Shown here in pieces: positions 43,440 to 51,275 of a stretch of 64,000 nt of DNA; the first letter of the stretch is position 1, and each line of letters begins with the position of its first letter. A program made the position numbers and the translations under genes. This stretch comes from Schaalia odontolytica. GTDB lineage: Bacteria; Actinomycetota; Actinomycetes; Actinomycetales; Actinomycetaceae. The stretch covers positions 1,426,001 through 1,490,000 of the forward strand of contig NZ_CP133472.1 in the NCBI RefSeq assembly GCF_031191545.1, written 5' to 3'. The notes beneath the pieces were generated by a model. The model ran no database searches and was not told the origin of the DNA. It saw nothing but the letters and a program-made list of their open reading frames with translations.

Positions 43440-44441
43440 ATGGAAACTTGCAGTGCAATGATGGACGCGATTCGCCTCGACGGCTCCTGCGAGATCGAAG
43501 AGATGACGGTCTCCCAGCTGCCCGTTCCTCGCCCTCGGCCCGGATGGCTGCGCGTGCGCGTCGAAGCATTTGGAATCAATGAGTCCGAGTCCCATTCTCG
43601 CCGGGGCCTCTCCGACCCGGATTTCACGTACCCGCGGGTCCTCGGAATCGAGGGCGTCGGCATCGTCGACGAGGTCGCCCCCGGCAGTGCCTTCCAGCCC
43701 GGCCAGCAGGTCGCCTTCATGATGGGCGGTCTTGGCCGCGAGTATGACGGCTCCTACGCCCGCTATTGCCTGATCCCCGAACGAATCGCAATCCCCTTCT
43801 CCTCAGACCTGGACTGGGCGTTGATCGGTGCGATCCCGGAGATGACGCAGACCGCCTATGGGTCCCTTGTTCATGCGATGCGCGCTCGCAGCGGCGACAC
43901 GATCCTCGTGCGCGGTGGCACGTCGACGGTCGGCCTCATGGCGGTGCGCCTGGGTGTTCGCATGGGGATGACGGTCATCGCGACGTCGCGCCGTGAATCT
44001 GCCCGATCTGTCTTGCTAGAGGCCGGTGCCACCCACGTGGTGATCGACGACGGGCGGATTGAGGAGAAGGTGCGCGCTCTCGCTCCGGGTGGTGTGGATG
44101 CGGCGCTGGAGCTCGTGGGTATCCCGGTGCTCGGCGATACTCTGCGCTGCGTGCGCCCCGGCGGCATGGTGTCGTTCACGGGGTCGCTGACCGAGGTGTG
44201 GTCGATGAAGGACTTCTCGCCCTTCGCGGTGATTCCCTCGACCGTTGGCCTAACCGTGTACCACGGACACGCGTGGGATCTGCCGGCGAGTGTCCTGCAG
44301 GAGGTGCTTGACGCGGTGAAGGCCGGGGAGATGAGCGTGCCGATCGCGGGGGTTTTCCACGGCCTGGAGCAGGTGCCCGACGCGCACCGAGCGATGGAGT
44401 CCCACGCGGTGCCCGGTAAGAACGTGGTGGTGTTGGGCTGA
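43440..44441 (+). CDS. Zinc-free medium-chain dehydrogenase/quinone oxidoreductase
   Basis: This protein of about 333 residues has the MDR fold: an N-terminal GroES-like domain (VEAFGINESESHSRRG, then PRVLGIEGVGIVDEV) and a Rossmann domain with VRGGTSTVGLMAVRLG. The structural and catalytic zinc cysteines of alcohol dehydrogenases are absent, so a quinone oxidoreductase-type NADPH enzyme is more likely. The start is uncertain: ATG 43440 is given, with MMDAI 18 bases later as an alternative; neither has a good ribosome binding site. The earlier in-frame ATG at 43368 overlaps the divergent promoter region. Confidence 0.85.
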   Translation: METCSAMMDAIRLDGSCEIEEMTVSQLPVPRPRPGWLRVRVEAFGINESESHSRRGLSDPDFTYPRVLGIEGVGIVDEVAPGSAFQPGQQVAFMMGGLGREYDGSYARYCLIPERIAIPFSSDLDWALIGAIPEMTQTAYGSLVHAMRARSGDTILVRGGTSTVGLMAVRLGVRMGMTVIATSRRESARSVLLEAGATHVVIDDGRIEEKVRALAPGGVDAALELVGIPVLGDTLRCVRPGGMVSFTGSLTEVWSMKDFSPFAVIPSTVGLTVYHGHAWDLPASVLQEVLDAVKAGEMSVPIAGVFHGLEQVPDAHRAMESHAVPGKNVVVLG

Positions 44442-44766
44442 GGCCTTGCGAGGGTGGTGCCCGACCTACGCGCGCTCGAGGAGGAGGGCGACCTCGGCGT
44501 CCCTTGAGACAATGGCATTGATGTCATCGGTTCAGCCGAAAATATCGTGGGTTAAAACTGTATGACCGAAAAAGTCATGCTTTTCTGCTTTCGATACCAC
44601 AAAACCGGAATTTGCATGAGAGTCGACACGCCGATGAGACGCTTCGGCTCTCTTTGCTATATCACCACTTCAATTCGCTATCCCCGCCCATTAGTCTGGT
44701 CAAGAGGTAAAGACGCACAGGTATCCGGGTATTCCGTTCACCTGCAGGAATAAATCCAGATGTGGA
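44442..44766 (+). other. Intergenic region at the edge of the low-GC patch
   Basis: GC content drops near 44520. One 63-codon open frame (44562-44753) lacks a ribosome binding site and shows no recognisable motif, so I do not call it. I see no other structure here. Confidence 0.5.
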
Positions 44767-45360
44767 TCATACAGCATCGATCTCACTTCGTTTCTTGTTC
44801 TTTCGATTCACAATATGTGGTAGGAAGGTCACCTCACACCCTGCCAGAATAACTGCAAACATGTTAATCGGCGGATAAACAAAGATCGCCAGAACAATGC
44901 CAATTGCCTTAATGCTCAGGTCAGCCGCAACGATTTTCCGGTTACTATAGTCCAACGCGCTCGTCGAGCCATTAGCCCTTGCGACCGCTCGCGCAAGCGC
45001 CATGTTGGATAGTGAAACACAAATCACCACCGCGCTGTAAAACATCTGTGCAAAAAGGCTTGTGAAGTGGTCGCTCACAAAGTCTGTCACATACGGGAAG
45101 AAAGAGGCAAAAAACAGCATGATGATGCTCCACCAGATCACCTTGTTATCTATCTTCTCGATCCTGTGCCAATGGTTATGCATATTCACCCACATAGCGC
45201 CAAGCCAGAAGAAAGAAATCGCATAGGAGAAGAAATGCGACCTGAGTGCCCAAAACGATGCCCAGTCAGCTGTCTCCGGTTTCTCAAGTTCCAGCACCAA
45301 TATTGTCATGATGATCGCCAATATCGCATCCGTAAATGCGGTGAGTCTTTCTTTGCTCAT
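44767..45360 (-). CDS. TMEM175-like ion channel (DUF1211)
   Basis: This 197-residue membrane protein starts with SKERLTAFTDAILAIIMTILVLEL, the TMEM175 first-helix signature that forms the potassium pore, and has about six TM helices. Bacterial TMEM175 proteins are leak-type potassium channels. The gene is more AT-rich than its neighbours and uses different codons, which suggests horizontal transfer. Its first 77 bases overlap a small HTH gene in another frame on the same strand. Confidence 0.86.
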   Translation of the reverse strand: MSKERLTAFTDAILAIIMTILVLELEKPETADWASFWALRSHFFSYAISFFWLGAMWVNMHNHWHRIEKIDNKVIWWSIIMLFFASFFPYVTDFVSDHFTSLFAQMFYSAVVICVSLSNMALARAVARANGSTSALDYSNRKIVAADLSIKAIGIVLAIFVYPPINMFAVILAGCEVTFLPHIVNRKNKKRSEIDAV

Positions 45361-45571
45361 TTTTCAGGAGCCCCTTTCTTCTTCGCATAGACAAGTCGTA
45401 GCGCAGCTTATCGAGCATGTCAACAAAGACCTCATTGATGATGCCCTCTTTCTTGTTTATCGGCCTACTAATATACGGTGCGGAGGTGCCAACCATCTGC
45501 GCCATCTGTGCCTGTGTGACACCTTCTTCCAGACATCTTACTTTTGTAAGGACCTCGACCTCTACTCGCAA
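45284..45571 (-). CDS. Small helix-turn-helix protein overlapping the channel gene
   Basis: The first 55 residues of this 95-residue frame form an XRE-like helix-turn-helix: GVTQAQMAQMVGTSAPYISR, then NEVFVDMLDKLRYDL. The last 35 or so residues are charged and lie within the overlap with the TMEM175-like gene, so they may be read past an original end after a frameshift. A DNA-binding role, possibly regulating the channel gene, is inferred. The lower GC content matches the surrounding acquired patch. Confidence 0.6.
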   Translation of the reverse strand: MRVEVEVLTKVRCLEEGVTQAQMAQMVGTSAPYISRPINKKEGIINEVFVDMLDKLRYDLSMRRRKGLLKNEQRKTHRIYGCDIGDHHDNIGAGT

Positions 45572-45619
45572 CCCCCGCTCAACATCCGGTCACCGCACTC
45601 AACTCGGAAGAGCCGCTAA

Positions 45620-46039
45620 TCAGGCAGTCTCAGATGACACTGGGGCCAACAGACTCGATTGGTATTCAATCTCGCCGGAACGCACTCCGGCATAGAACTC
45701 CATCTTCGAATCAATAAACCCCAGCATCTCCGTAAGTAGTGCGATTTTGTCCTCAACAACCTGACGTTGCGCAATCAGCATGACTTCGCGCTCCGGGATG
45801 CTCTCTGCTCCCTGGAGACAAAGTTCCATGTAATGGCGCATTTGCTCGATACCCATGCCGCATTCGCGCAGGCAGTGCAGGCCCTTGAGCCAGGCGATGT
45901 CGTGGTCGTCAAAGACACGGTAGTTGTTCTCATCTCGCCTTACTCGGGGGACTAGATTGATTTTGCAGTAGTAGCGCACGGTTTCAAGCGCGATACCACT
46001 GGCCTCAGCTGCCTCCTTTGTTGAATACAACCTGCTCAT
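45620..46039 (-). CDS. MerR-family transcriptional regulator
   Basis: This 139-residue protein has the MerR winged helix (YSTKEAAEASGIALETVRYYCKINLVP, then NYRVFDDHDIAWLKGLHCLRECGM) and a C-terminal dimerisation helix. The pattern matches regulators linked to aldo/keto reductases in Firmicutes and Actinobacteria. The ATG at 46039 is chosen; a TTG at 46072 would overlap the end of the reductase gene. Neither has a clear ribosome binding site. It follows the reductase gene by seven bases on the same strand, so it probably regulates it. Confidence 0.88.
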   Translation of the reverse strand: MSRLYSTKEAAEASGIALETVRYYCKINLVPRVRRDENNYRVFDDHDIAWLKGLHCLRECGMGIEQMRHYMELCLQGAESIPEREVMLIAQRQVVEDKIALLTEMLGFIDSKMEFYAGVRSGEIEYQSSLLAPVSSETA

Positions 46040-46046
46040 GAGTGGC

Positions 46047-46910
46047 TTAGCTGTTGTTACGTCGCTGAGCAATCAGATCGGTGAAGAAATCCACCGTGCC
46101 GATTGTCTCGTGATCAAAGAACAATGACGCCCCGGCGTCCAAACCTGCGATAGCGGCCATATCCGCCTCAGTCAGAGTGAAATCATCAATCGCGAAGTTC
46201 TGCTGCATCCGCTCCGTGTGTACTGACTTGGCCAGTGCCACAATCCCACGCTGATACAGCCAGCGCAACACCACTTGCGCCACTGACTTACCGTACTGCT
46301 GGCCAATACCAGCCAACACTGGATTGTCGAACAAGCCTGAGCGGCCTTCACCAAAGGGCGCCCACGCTTCAACGGTAACTCCGAGCTTTTGCAGCTCAGC
46401 AACACGCTCCACCTGCTGATGGAAGGGGTTAATCTCAATCTGGTTAACCACTGGATAGACGGCGTTGAACGAACCCAGATCGTGCAGGCGAGCTGGAGTG
46501 AAGTTCGAGACCCCGATGGAGCGAATCAGCCCATCCGCCTGGGCTTGCTCCAGGGCTCGCCAGGATCCGTAAACATCATTGAACGGCTGATGCAACAGCA
46601 TCAAATCCACATATTCAAGCCCCAGCTTCTCCAGAGAAGCCTTCACACTGGCATAGGTGGCATCCTCACCATAGTTGTCCAACCAGACCTTCGTGGTGAC
46701 GAACAGTTCACTGCGGTCGATCCCGCTGCGACGGATACCCGCACCTACGGCCTCCTCGTTGAAGTAAGACTGTGCGGTATCGATATGGCGGTAGCCGACT
46801 TCAATAGCCTGAGCCACCGCGTCAGCAGTCTGCTCGGCTGGAATCTGGAAAACTCCGAAACCCTGAGCGGGGATGGAACGACCGTCAGACATGGTCAACG
46901 CGTCAAGCAT
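46047..46910 (-). CDS. Aldo/keto reductase linked to a MerR regulator
   Basis: This 287-residue oxidoreductase has GYRHIDTAQSYFNEE (catalytic Asp and Tyr), LMLLHQPFNDVYG with His, SIGVSNFTP, and VVLRWLYQRGIVALAKSVH (NADPH-binding). AAGGAGAG lies just before the ATG at 46910. It is followed by a MerR gene. Codon use and lower GC fit transfer from a lower-GC donor together with the neighbouring genes. Of the three aldo/keto reductases in the window it is the only one with a dedicated regulator. Confidence 0.92.
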   Translation of the reverse strand: MLDALTMSDGRSIPAQGFGVFQIPAEQTADAVAQAIEVGYRHIDTAQSYFNEEAVGAGIRRSGIDRSELFVTTKVWLDNYGEDATYASVKASLEKLGLEYVDLMLLHQPFNDVYGSWRALEQAQADGLIRSIGVSNFTPARLHDLGSFNAVYPVVNQIEINPFHQQVERVAELQKLGVTVEAWAPFGEGRSGLFDNPVLAGIGQQYGKSVAQVVLRWLYQRGIVALAKSVHTERMQQNFAIDDFTLTEADMAAIAGLDAGASLFFDHETIGTVDFFTDLIAQRRNNS

Positions 46911-47310
46911 GACACTCTCCTTCTTCAGTCAATGAATGGAACATAATCATCTAACAACTTGGGAGCAACTCCCAAGCAAGTCCAGCGAGAGTCTGCTCCG
47001 CCACGTGTCCGGTTTCGCTCTGCCCCAAGGACGCATGGGTGAGCGGAACACTCAAGGGGTTAACACTTCTTGACTCGTCGGCAGTGCAGTGAGCACCTCT
47101 CGGGGTCCTACAGTGGCAGCACCAGGGTGCCACCCCAGGCCGCTCAGAAAGGCACATGCACCAAGAGCAAAAAGTATTTCTCTTGTTACACACCCTCAAA
47201 AATCAGTGGTGGCAACTATTGTCAGAGGGCATAAAGAAGGGACTCCGGCAATGCTGCCGTTCCTGGCAATATTATTGGAATCCCTTGTTTTCAAGGCGTT
47301 TCATGCACTT
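46911..47310 (+). other. Intergenic region, nothing recognised
   Basis: This 400-base stretch lies upstream of the reductase gene and at the 3' side of the methyltransferase gene. It is somewhat AT-rich, with no supportable ORF and no clear repeat. It should contain the promoter of the reductase-MerR pair. Confidence 0.5.
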
Positions 47311-48474
47311 TTAATCCTTGATCCTTGACATCAATACTGCTGTCTCGACATGGGTCGTGTGCGGGAACATGTCGAAGATTCGGCCCTCGACGGGACGTAG
47401 CGAGGGCATGGCCGCCAGGTCCGTGGCCAGCGAGGCGGGGTTGCACGAGGAGTAGATGACGCGGGGCGCGGCGCACTCGTTCAGATAGGTTGCGAGCTCG
47501 GTGCCGATGCCTCGGCGCGGCGGGTTCACGACGATCACGTCGGGTATGTCCTTGGGCGGCTGGGCGCGCGCCCACGCGGTCGCGTCCTCGGCGATGAAGG
47601 TGGCGGCACCTCGCGACAGGCCTGCGTGCCGGGCGGCGCTGATCGCCGAGGAAATCGCCCCGGAGGATACCTCGACGCCGGTCACGCGCGGGAATCCGGC
47701 GCGCGCGGCGGCGAGGGCGAAGCCGCCGACGCCGCAGTACAGGTCCCACAGGCTCTCGGGCATGCGTCCGTCGCAGAAGGGGCGCGACGCCCACGCCGAG
47801 GCCTGCTCGTACAGGGTCGCGGCGACGTGAGCGTTCGTCTGCGCAAAGGAGCGAGGCCCCAGCTCGAGGCCTTCGACGGCAAGGGGCAGCGTGCGTGCGC
47901 GCGTCAGGATGATCTCGTCGGGCCCCTCGACGATGGCCTCGTGAGTGGGGTGGATGTTCGCGGTGACGACGTGAGCGGCAGGCACGAGGTCGCGCAGGAG
48001 TGGCAGTGCCGAGCGGATGTCGGAGACTCGCTCGCGTGTGCGCAGCACGAAGCGGATCATGAGGCGCTCCTCCGCGCCCACGGTGACGAGGATGTTCTTG
48101 AGTTCTCCGCGCTTGGTGGGCACGTCGTAGGGGGTGAGGTCCAGTGCGCGGATGAAGCGCTTGAGGCCGGGCGTTGCGCGATTGATCGCGGGGTGCTGGA
48201 TGGGGCAGCCGGGTAGGTCGACGCCGCGCCGGTCGGGCCCCAGGATGCCCAGGGTTGGGCGGCGGCGACTGCCTCCGACGACGAGCTTTGCGCTCGTACG
48301 AAATCCCTTCTCCGGGGACGAGGCCGGGGCCAGCCAGGTGATCTCGTCGGCTCCCGGGATGGGGGAGACAGTGGCGGCGACGGCCTCGACCTTGCCGGCG
48401 AGCTGCCGCTCGTAGGGCTGGGGGAGGAGAGAGCAGGACCGGCAGTTTCCGGCGTCAAAATGGTCGCAGCGCAT
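47311..48474 (-). CDS. RNA m5U methyltransferase, RlmC/RumB-like
   Basis: This 387-residue SAM-dependent enzyme begins with a four-cysteine iron-sulphur site (CDHFDAGNCRSCSLL and a later Cys in LPGCPIQ), then a Rossmann domain with DLYCGVGGFALAAA (SAM loop), DVIVVNPPRRG and the catalytic Cys in IYSSCNPASL. It probably methylates a uridine in 23S rRNA at C5; RlmC is the closest type by length and lack of a TRAM domain. The ATG at 48474 has TGGAG upstream; a longer frame adds residues before the Fe-S site and is not supported. Confidence 0.87.
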   Translation of the reverse strand: MRCDHFDAGNCRSCSLLPQPYERQLAGKVEAVAATVSPIPGADEITWLAPASSPEKGFRTSAKLVVGGSRRRPTLGILGPDRRGVDLPGCPIQHPAINRATPGLKRFIRALDLTPYDVPTKRGELKNILVTVGAEERLMIRFVLRTRERVSDIRSALPLLRDLVPAAHVVTANIHPTHEAIVEGPDEIILTRARTLPLAVEGLELGPRSFAQTNAHVAATLYEQASAWASRPFCDGRMPESLWDLYCGVGGFALAAARAGFPRVTGVEVSSGAISSAISAARHAGLSRGAATFIAEDATAWARAQPPKDIPDVIVVNPPRRGIGTELATYLNECAAPRVIYSSCNPASLATDLAAMPSLRPVEGRIFDMFPHTTHVETAVLMSRIKD

Positions 48475-48489
48475 TGCTCCAGTGTAAGT

Positions 48490-48525
48490 GGGGGCGGGGC
48501 GTACCGTCAGGTACGCCCCGCCCCC
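48490..48525 (-). terminator. Terminator after the fucosidase gene
   Basis: A perfect 16-bp GC-rich stem (48490-48505 with 48510-48525) with a 4-base loop lies between the end of the fucosidase gene and the start of the methyltransferase gene on the same strand. No T-run follows. Confidence 0.8.
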
Positions 48526-48553
48526 ATCCGTGGTGGTTATGCCCACGCGGTGA

Positions 48554-50926
48554 CTAGGCCTTGGACAGGCGCGAGCGGCGGATAAACGCCGTGCCCGCTC
48601 CCGCGGCGACCAGGGCGGCCGCGACAAGGATCAGCGCGTTGGTACCGGTGCGGGCCAGGCCTCCCTTGCCACCCTGCTCGGGGGCGGGTGCCGGGGCAGC
48701 GGAGGGCTGGACACTCGGAGATGCGCTCGGATCCGCGGCGGGTGCGGCGGGCGCGGTGACCGTCAGCGGGGCGGTCGCGGAGACGACCGGCGTGCCGGAC
48801 TCTGCGACGACCGTGTGGTCCCCGGCCTCGGTGTTGGCGGGAACCGTTACCTCTGCGGAGAAGGCGCCGTTCTCGTCAGCGGTGGCGGTGCCGACCTCGA
48901 CGGGCTCGGAGTGCAGCGTGAGGGTCACGGCAGACTCGGGGGCGAAGCCCGTGCCCTTCACGGTGACGGTCTTGCCAGCTTCGACGGTCGAGGGCTCGAC
49001 CGTGACGGCCGGGGTGGAGAGGGTCTCGGCCTTGACGGTGACCGACGTGACGGACGTGTCCTTGCCGAAGCCCTTGAGAGCGTAGGCCGGGTTGTCGTAC
49101 TCGAGGGTGACGCGCGCGGTCTGGTTCGGGCCGAGGGCGAACGGGCCGACGCCGGCGTTCAGCTGGGCGACGCTGAGGCCGGAAATGACCTGGCCGTCGA
49201 CGGTGACCTTGTACTTCGCGTAGTCGTCCGTGAAGCCCTTTGTCTCGAAGGCGACAGTGAGGCCGGAGGCAACCTTGTCACCGGACGTAATAGACGCGGT
49301 GAAGCTGGTCTCGCCGGTCTTGGGGGTGGGGGCCTTGAACTTCTCGAGGCTGGAGGTGGGGATCGTGGTCGGCTCCGAGCCGATCGTGGTCAGTCCGGTG
49401 GGCACATAGTTGGGAGCGCCCTTAGTGGTGACCGTGACGACGGGGAGGATCTCGTCGGGCTGTGCGGGCAGGGTCACGACGAGGTCGTTGCCCTCAACCT
49501 TGTAGGTCAGCTCGGCATCGGAGCCGTCGAGCTTGACCGAGGAGATGTCGTTGGTGCCGGCGCCGCGCAGCGTGATCATGCCGTCAGTGGGCCACTTCTC
49601 GATGCCCATGTAGATGTGGGAGTCGTCGACCATGGTCTTGCCCCATGCTTCGATCGGGAAGTGGGTCGGGCGCGAGTTGTTGAGGATGCCGGGATGTGCG
49701 CGGTTCCAGTCGCCTATTCCCTTGAGGACCGAGGCATCCCACGGGTCGTAGGAGCCGTCGAACTTCGGGCCGACGTTGAAGAGGAACTGGCCTCCCAAGG
49801 CGACGGTGGAGAACATGTTGCCCACGATCTCGGTCGTCTTCTTGTGGGCGCCGCCGGGCGCTTTACGCAGCGCCGTCGTGTTGTCCACGTCGATCATGTG
49901 GTCCCAGGTCGGGTAGTCCGGGTATCCGGTGTCCTTGAACTTGGGAGCCGCGTCGTCCCAGTTCGCGTAGCCCCAGGTCTTGTGGAAGATGGAGACGGCT
50001 GACTCCCAGGGGCCCTGGGTCTGCTCGGACTGCATCTCGTTGTCCCAGCCGACCTCGAAGTCAGCTCGGTCGTTACCTACGCGCGAGTTGATCATGATGT
50101 TCGGCTGGAGTTCGTGCGCCCACTGGCGCAGCTGGTCGGACTGGGCGGGGTTGGGTTTGCCCATGTCGTACCAGAGCTCGGCGATCTCGCCGTACTTACC
50201 GCCGAGGAGTTCCTTGAGCTGGGCATGGATGTATTCCATGTAGCCATCTTCGTCCAGCGTGTTGGCGTTCTTCCAGGGGTCCTCGGGTTGTTTTTCCCAG
50301 TCGATGTTGGAGAAGTAGAGACCGAACTTAATTCCGACCTTCTTGCAGGCCTGCGACAGCTCAAGGATCGGGTCGCGGTGGGATGGAGACTGCTTGGTGA
50401 AGTTGTAGTCGGTCGTTGCCGTGTCCCACATGGCGAAGCCGTCGTGGTGCTTGGATGTGATGAGCAGCATCTTCATGCCGGTGTCTTTGGCCTGCTGGCA
50501 CCAGGCTGTGGCGTCGAAGTTGGGGGCCTCGAAAGTCTGGGCTGTGGCCAGGTATTCCTCGCGCGGGATTCCTTGCAGGGGGATGCGGGAGTCCCATGTT
50601 TGCTGGTGACCCCATGCCTTGATCTGCTCGGGGTAGCCTACTTCCTGCTTCTGGCCCTTGTACCAGCCTGCGTAGGAGGAGTAGACGCCCCAGTGGATGA
50701 ACATGGCGTACTTCATGTCCTGCCACTGGGCGACCTTGCCCTCTGAGGATGCCGCGACGGCCGCTGGAATCGCGTAGCGAGCGTCGTAGGTGGCCTGCTG
50801 GGTGGGCGTGGAATCGCCGGACTGTCGGCTGTCGGATGTCGGCGTGTCGGCCAAGGCGGGACCTGCCATTCCTAGTGTCAGGAGGCCGGCGAGGAGGGTG
50901 CCAGCCACTCGTTTCGTGATGTGCAT
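48554..50926 (-). CDS. Cell-wall-anchored alpha-L-fucosidase (GH29)
   Basis: This 790-residue surface enzyme removes fucose from host-type glycans. It has a signal peptide (residues 1 to about 27), a GH29 catalytic domain (about 60-430) with FIHWGVYS, SKHHDGFAMWD and ELWYDMG, in which Asp254 is the expected nucleophile, C-terminal beta-sandwich and Ig-like domains (about 560-735), a Pro/Ala-rich wall linker, and an LARTG sorting signal with membrane helix and basic tail. ATG 50926 follows GGAGAC; a TTG one codon earlier is an alternative. It is divergent from a large LARTG adhesin gene, and both fit a mucosal lifestyle. Confidence 0.92.
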   Translation of the reverse strand: MHITKRVAGTLLAGLLTLGMAGPALADTPTSDSRQSGDSTPTQQATYDARYAIPAAVAASSEGKVAQWQDMKYAMFIHWGVYSSYAGWYKGQKQEVGYPEQIKAWGHQQTWDSRIPLQGIPREEYLATAQTFEAPNFDATAWCQQAKDTGMKMLLITSKHHDGFAMWDTATTDYNFTKQSPSHRDPILELSQACKKVGIKFGLYFSNIDWEKQPEDPWKNANTLDEDGYMEYIHAQLKELLGGKYGEIAELWYDMGKPNPAQSDQLRQWAHELQPNIMINSRVGNDRADFEVGWDNEMQSEQTQGPWESAVSIFHKTWGYANWDDAAPKFKDTGYPDYPTWDHMIDVDNTTALRKAPGGAHKKTTEIVGNMFSTVALGGQFLFNVGPKFDGSYDPWDASVLKGIGDWNRAHPGILNNSRPTHFPIEAWGKTMVDDSHIYMGIEKWPTDGMITLRGAGTNDISSVKLDGSDAELTYKVEGNDLVVTLPAQPDEILPVVTVTTKGAPNYVPTGLTTIGSEPTTIPTSSLEKFKAPTPKTGETSFTASITSGDKVASGLTVAFETKGFTDDYAKYKVTVDGQVISGLSVAQLNAGVGPFALGPNQTARVTLEYDNPAYALKGFGKDTSVTSVTVKAETLSTPAVTVEPSTVEAGKTVTVKGTGFAPESAVTLTLHSEPVEVGTATADENGAFSAEVTVPANTEAGDHTVVAESGTPVVSATAPLTVTAPAAPAADPSASPSVQPSAAPAPAPEQGGKGGLARTGTNALILVAAALVAAGAGTAFIRRSRLSKA

Positions 50927-51275
50927 CAAGTCTCCGTTGATTGATGAGAAACTCCGGTTTGGAGGCGGTCATAGTCTAGCCGAGGCGAGTGACGAACGTC
51001 ATTTGATGCGACAGTGTCGCGGCGTGTCGAACAAGGTGTGAACAAGTGCACAGTATGAATGCTGACTGATTGGAAGATTGAGACTCGTCTGGCCCGAGCC
51101 TCGTGAGGGTGGTCGCGAGCTGGTGTTCAGGTAAATTCCCAGGGAGTGGTCAGGGTTCGTTGAGCTTTGGGACTTATGAGGCGTTTTGATCGCACGTAGC
51201 ATGTCTGGTAACCGTCGTGGTCACAACTATGTCCAGGCCGCGCGGATTCGAATGAACCCTACGGAGGATGAATTG
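50927..51275. promoter_or_regulatory. Divergent promoter region of fucosidase and adhesin genes
   Basis: For the fucosidase, TGACGT (complement of 50996-51001) and TAGACT (complement of 50973-50978) form a -35/-10 pair with a 17-base spacer. The -35 box overlaps the near-palindrome TGACG-AA-CGTCA at 50990-51001, a possible operator. No clear promoter was found for the adhesin, and no gene is supported in the rest of the interval. Confidence 0.55.

Noticed and set aside
44562-44753. Small 63-codon open frame
   Set aside because: It has no ribosome binding site, no hydrophobic or domain signal and odd composition.
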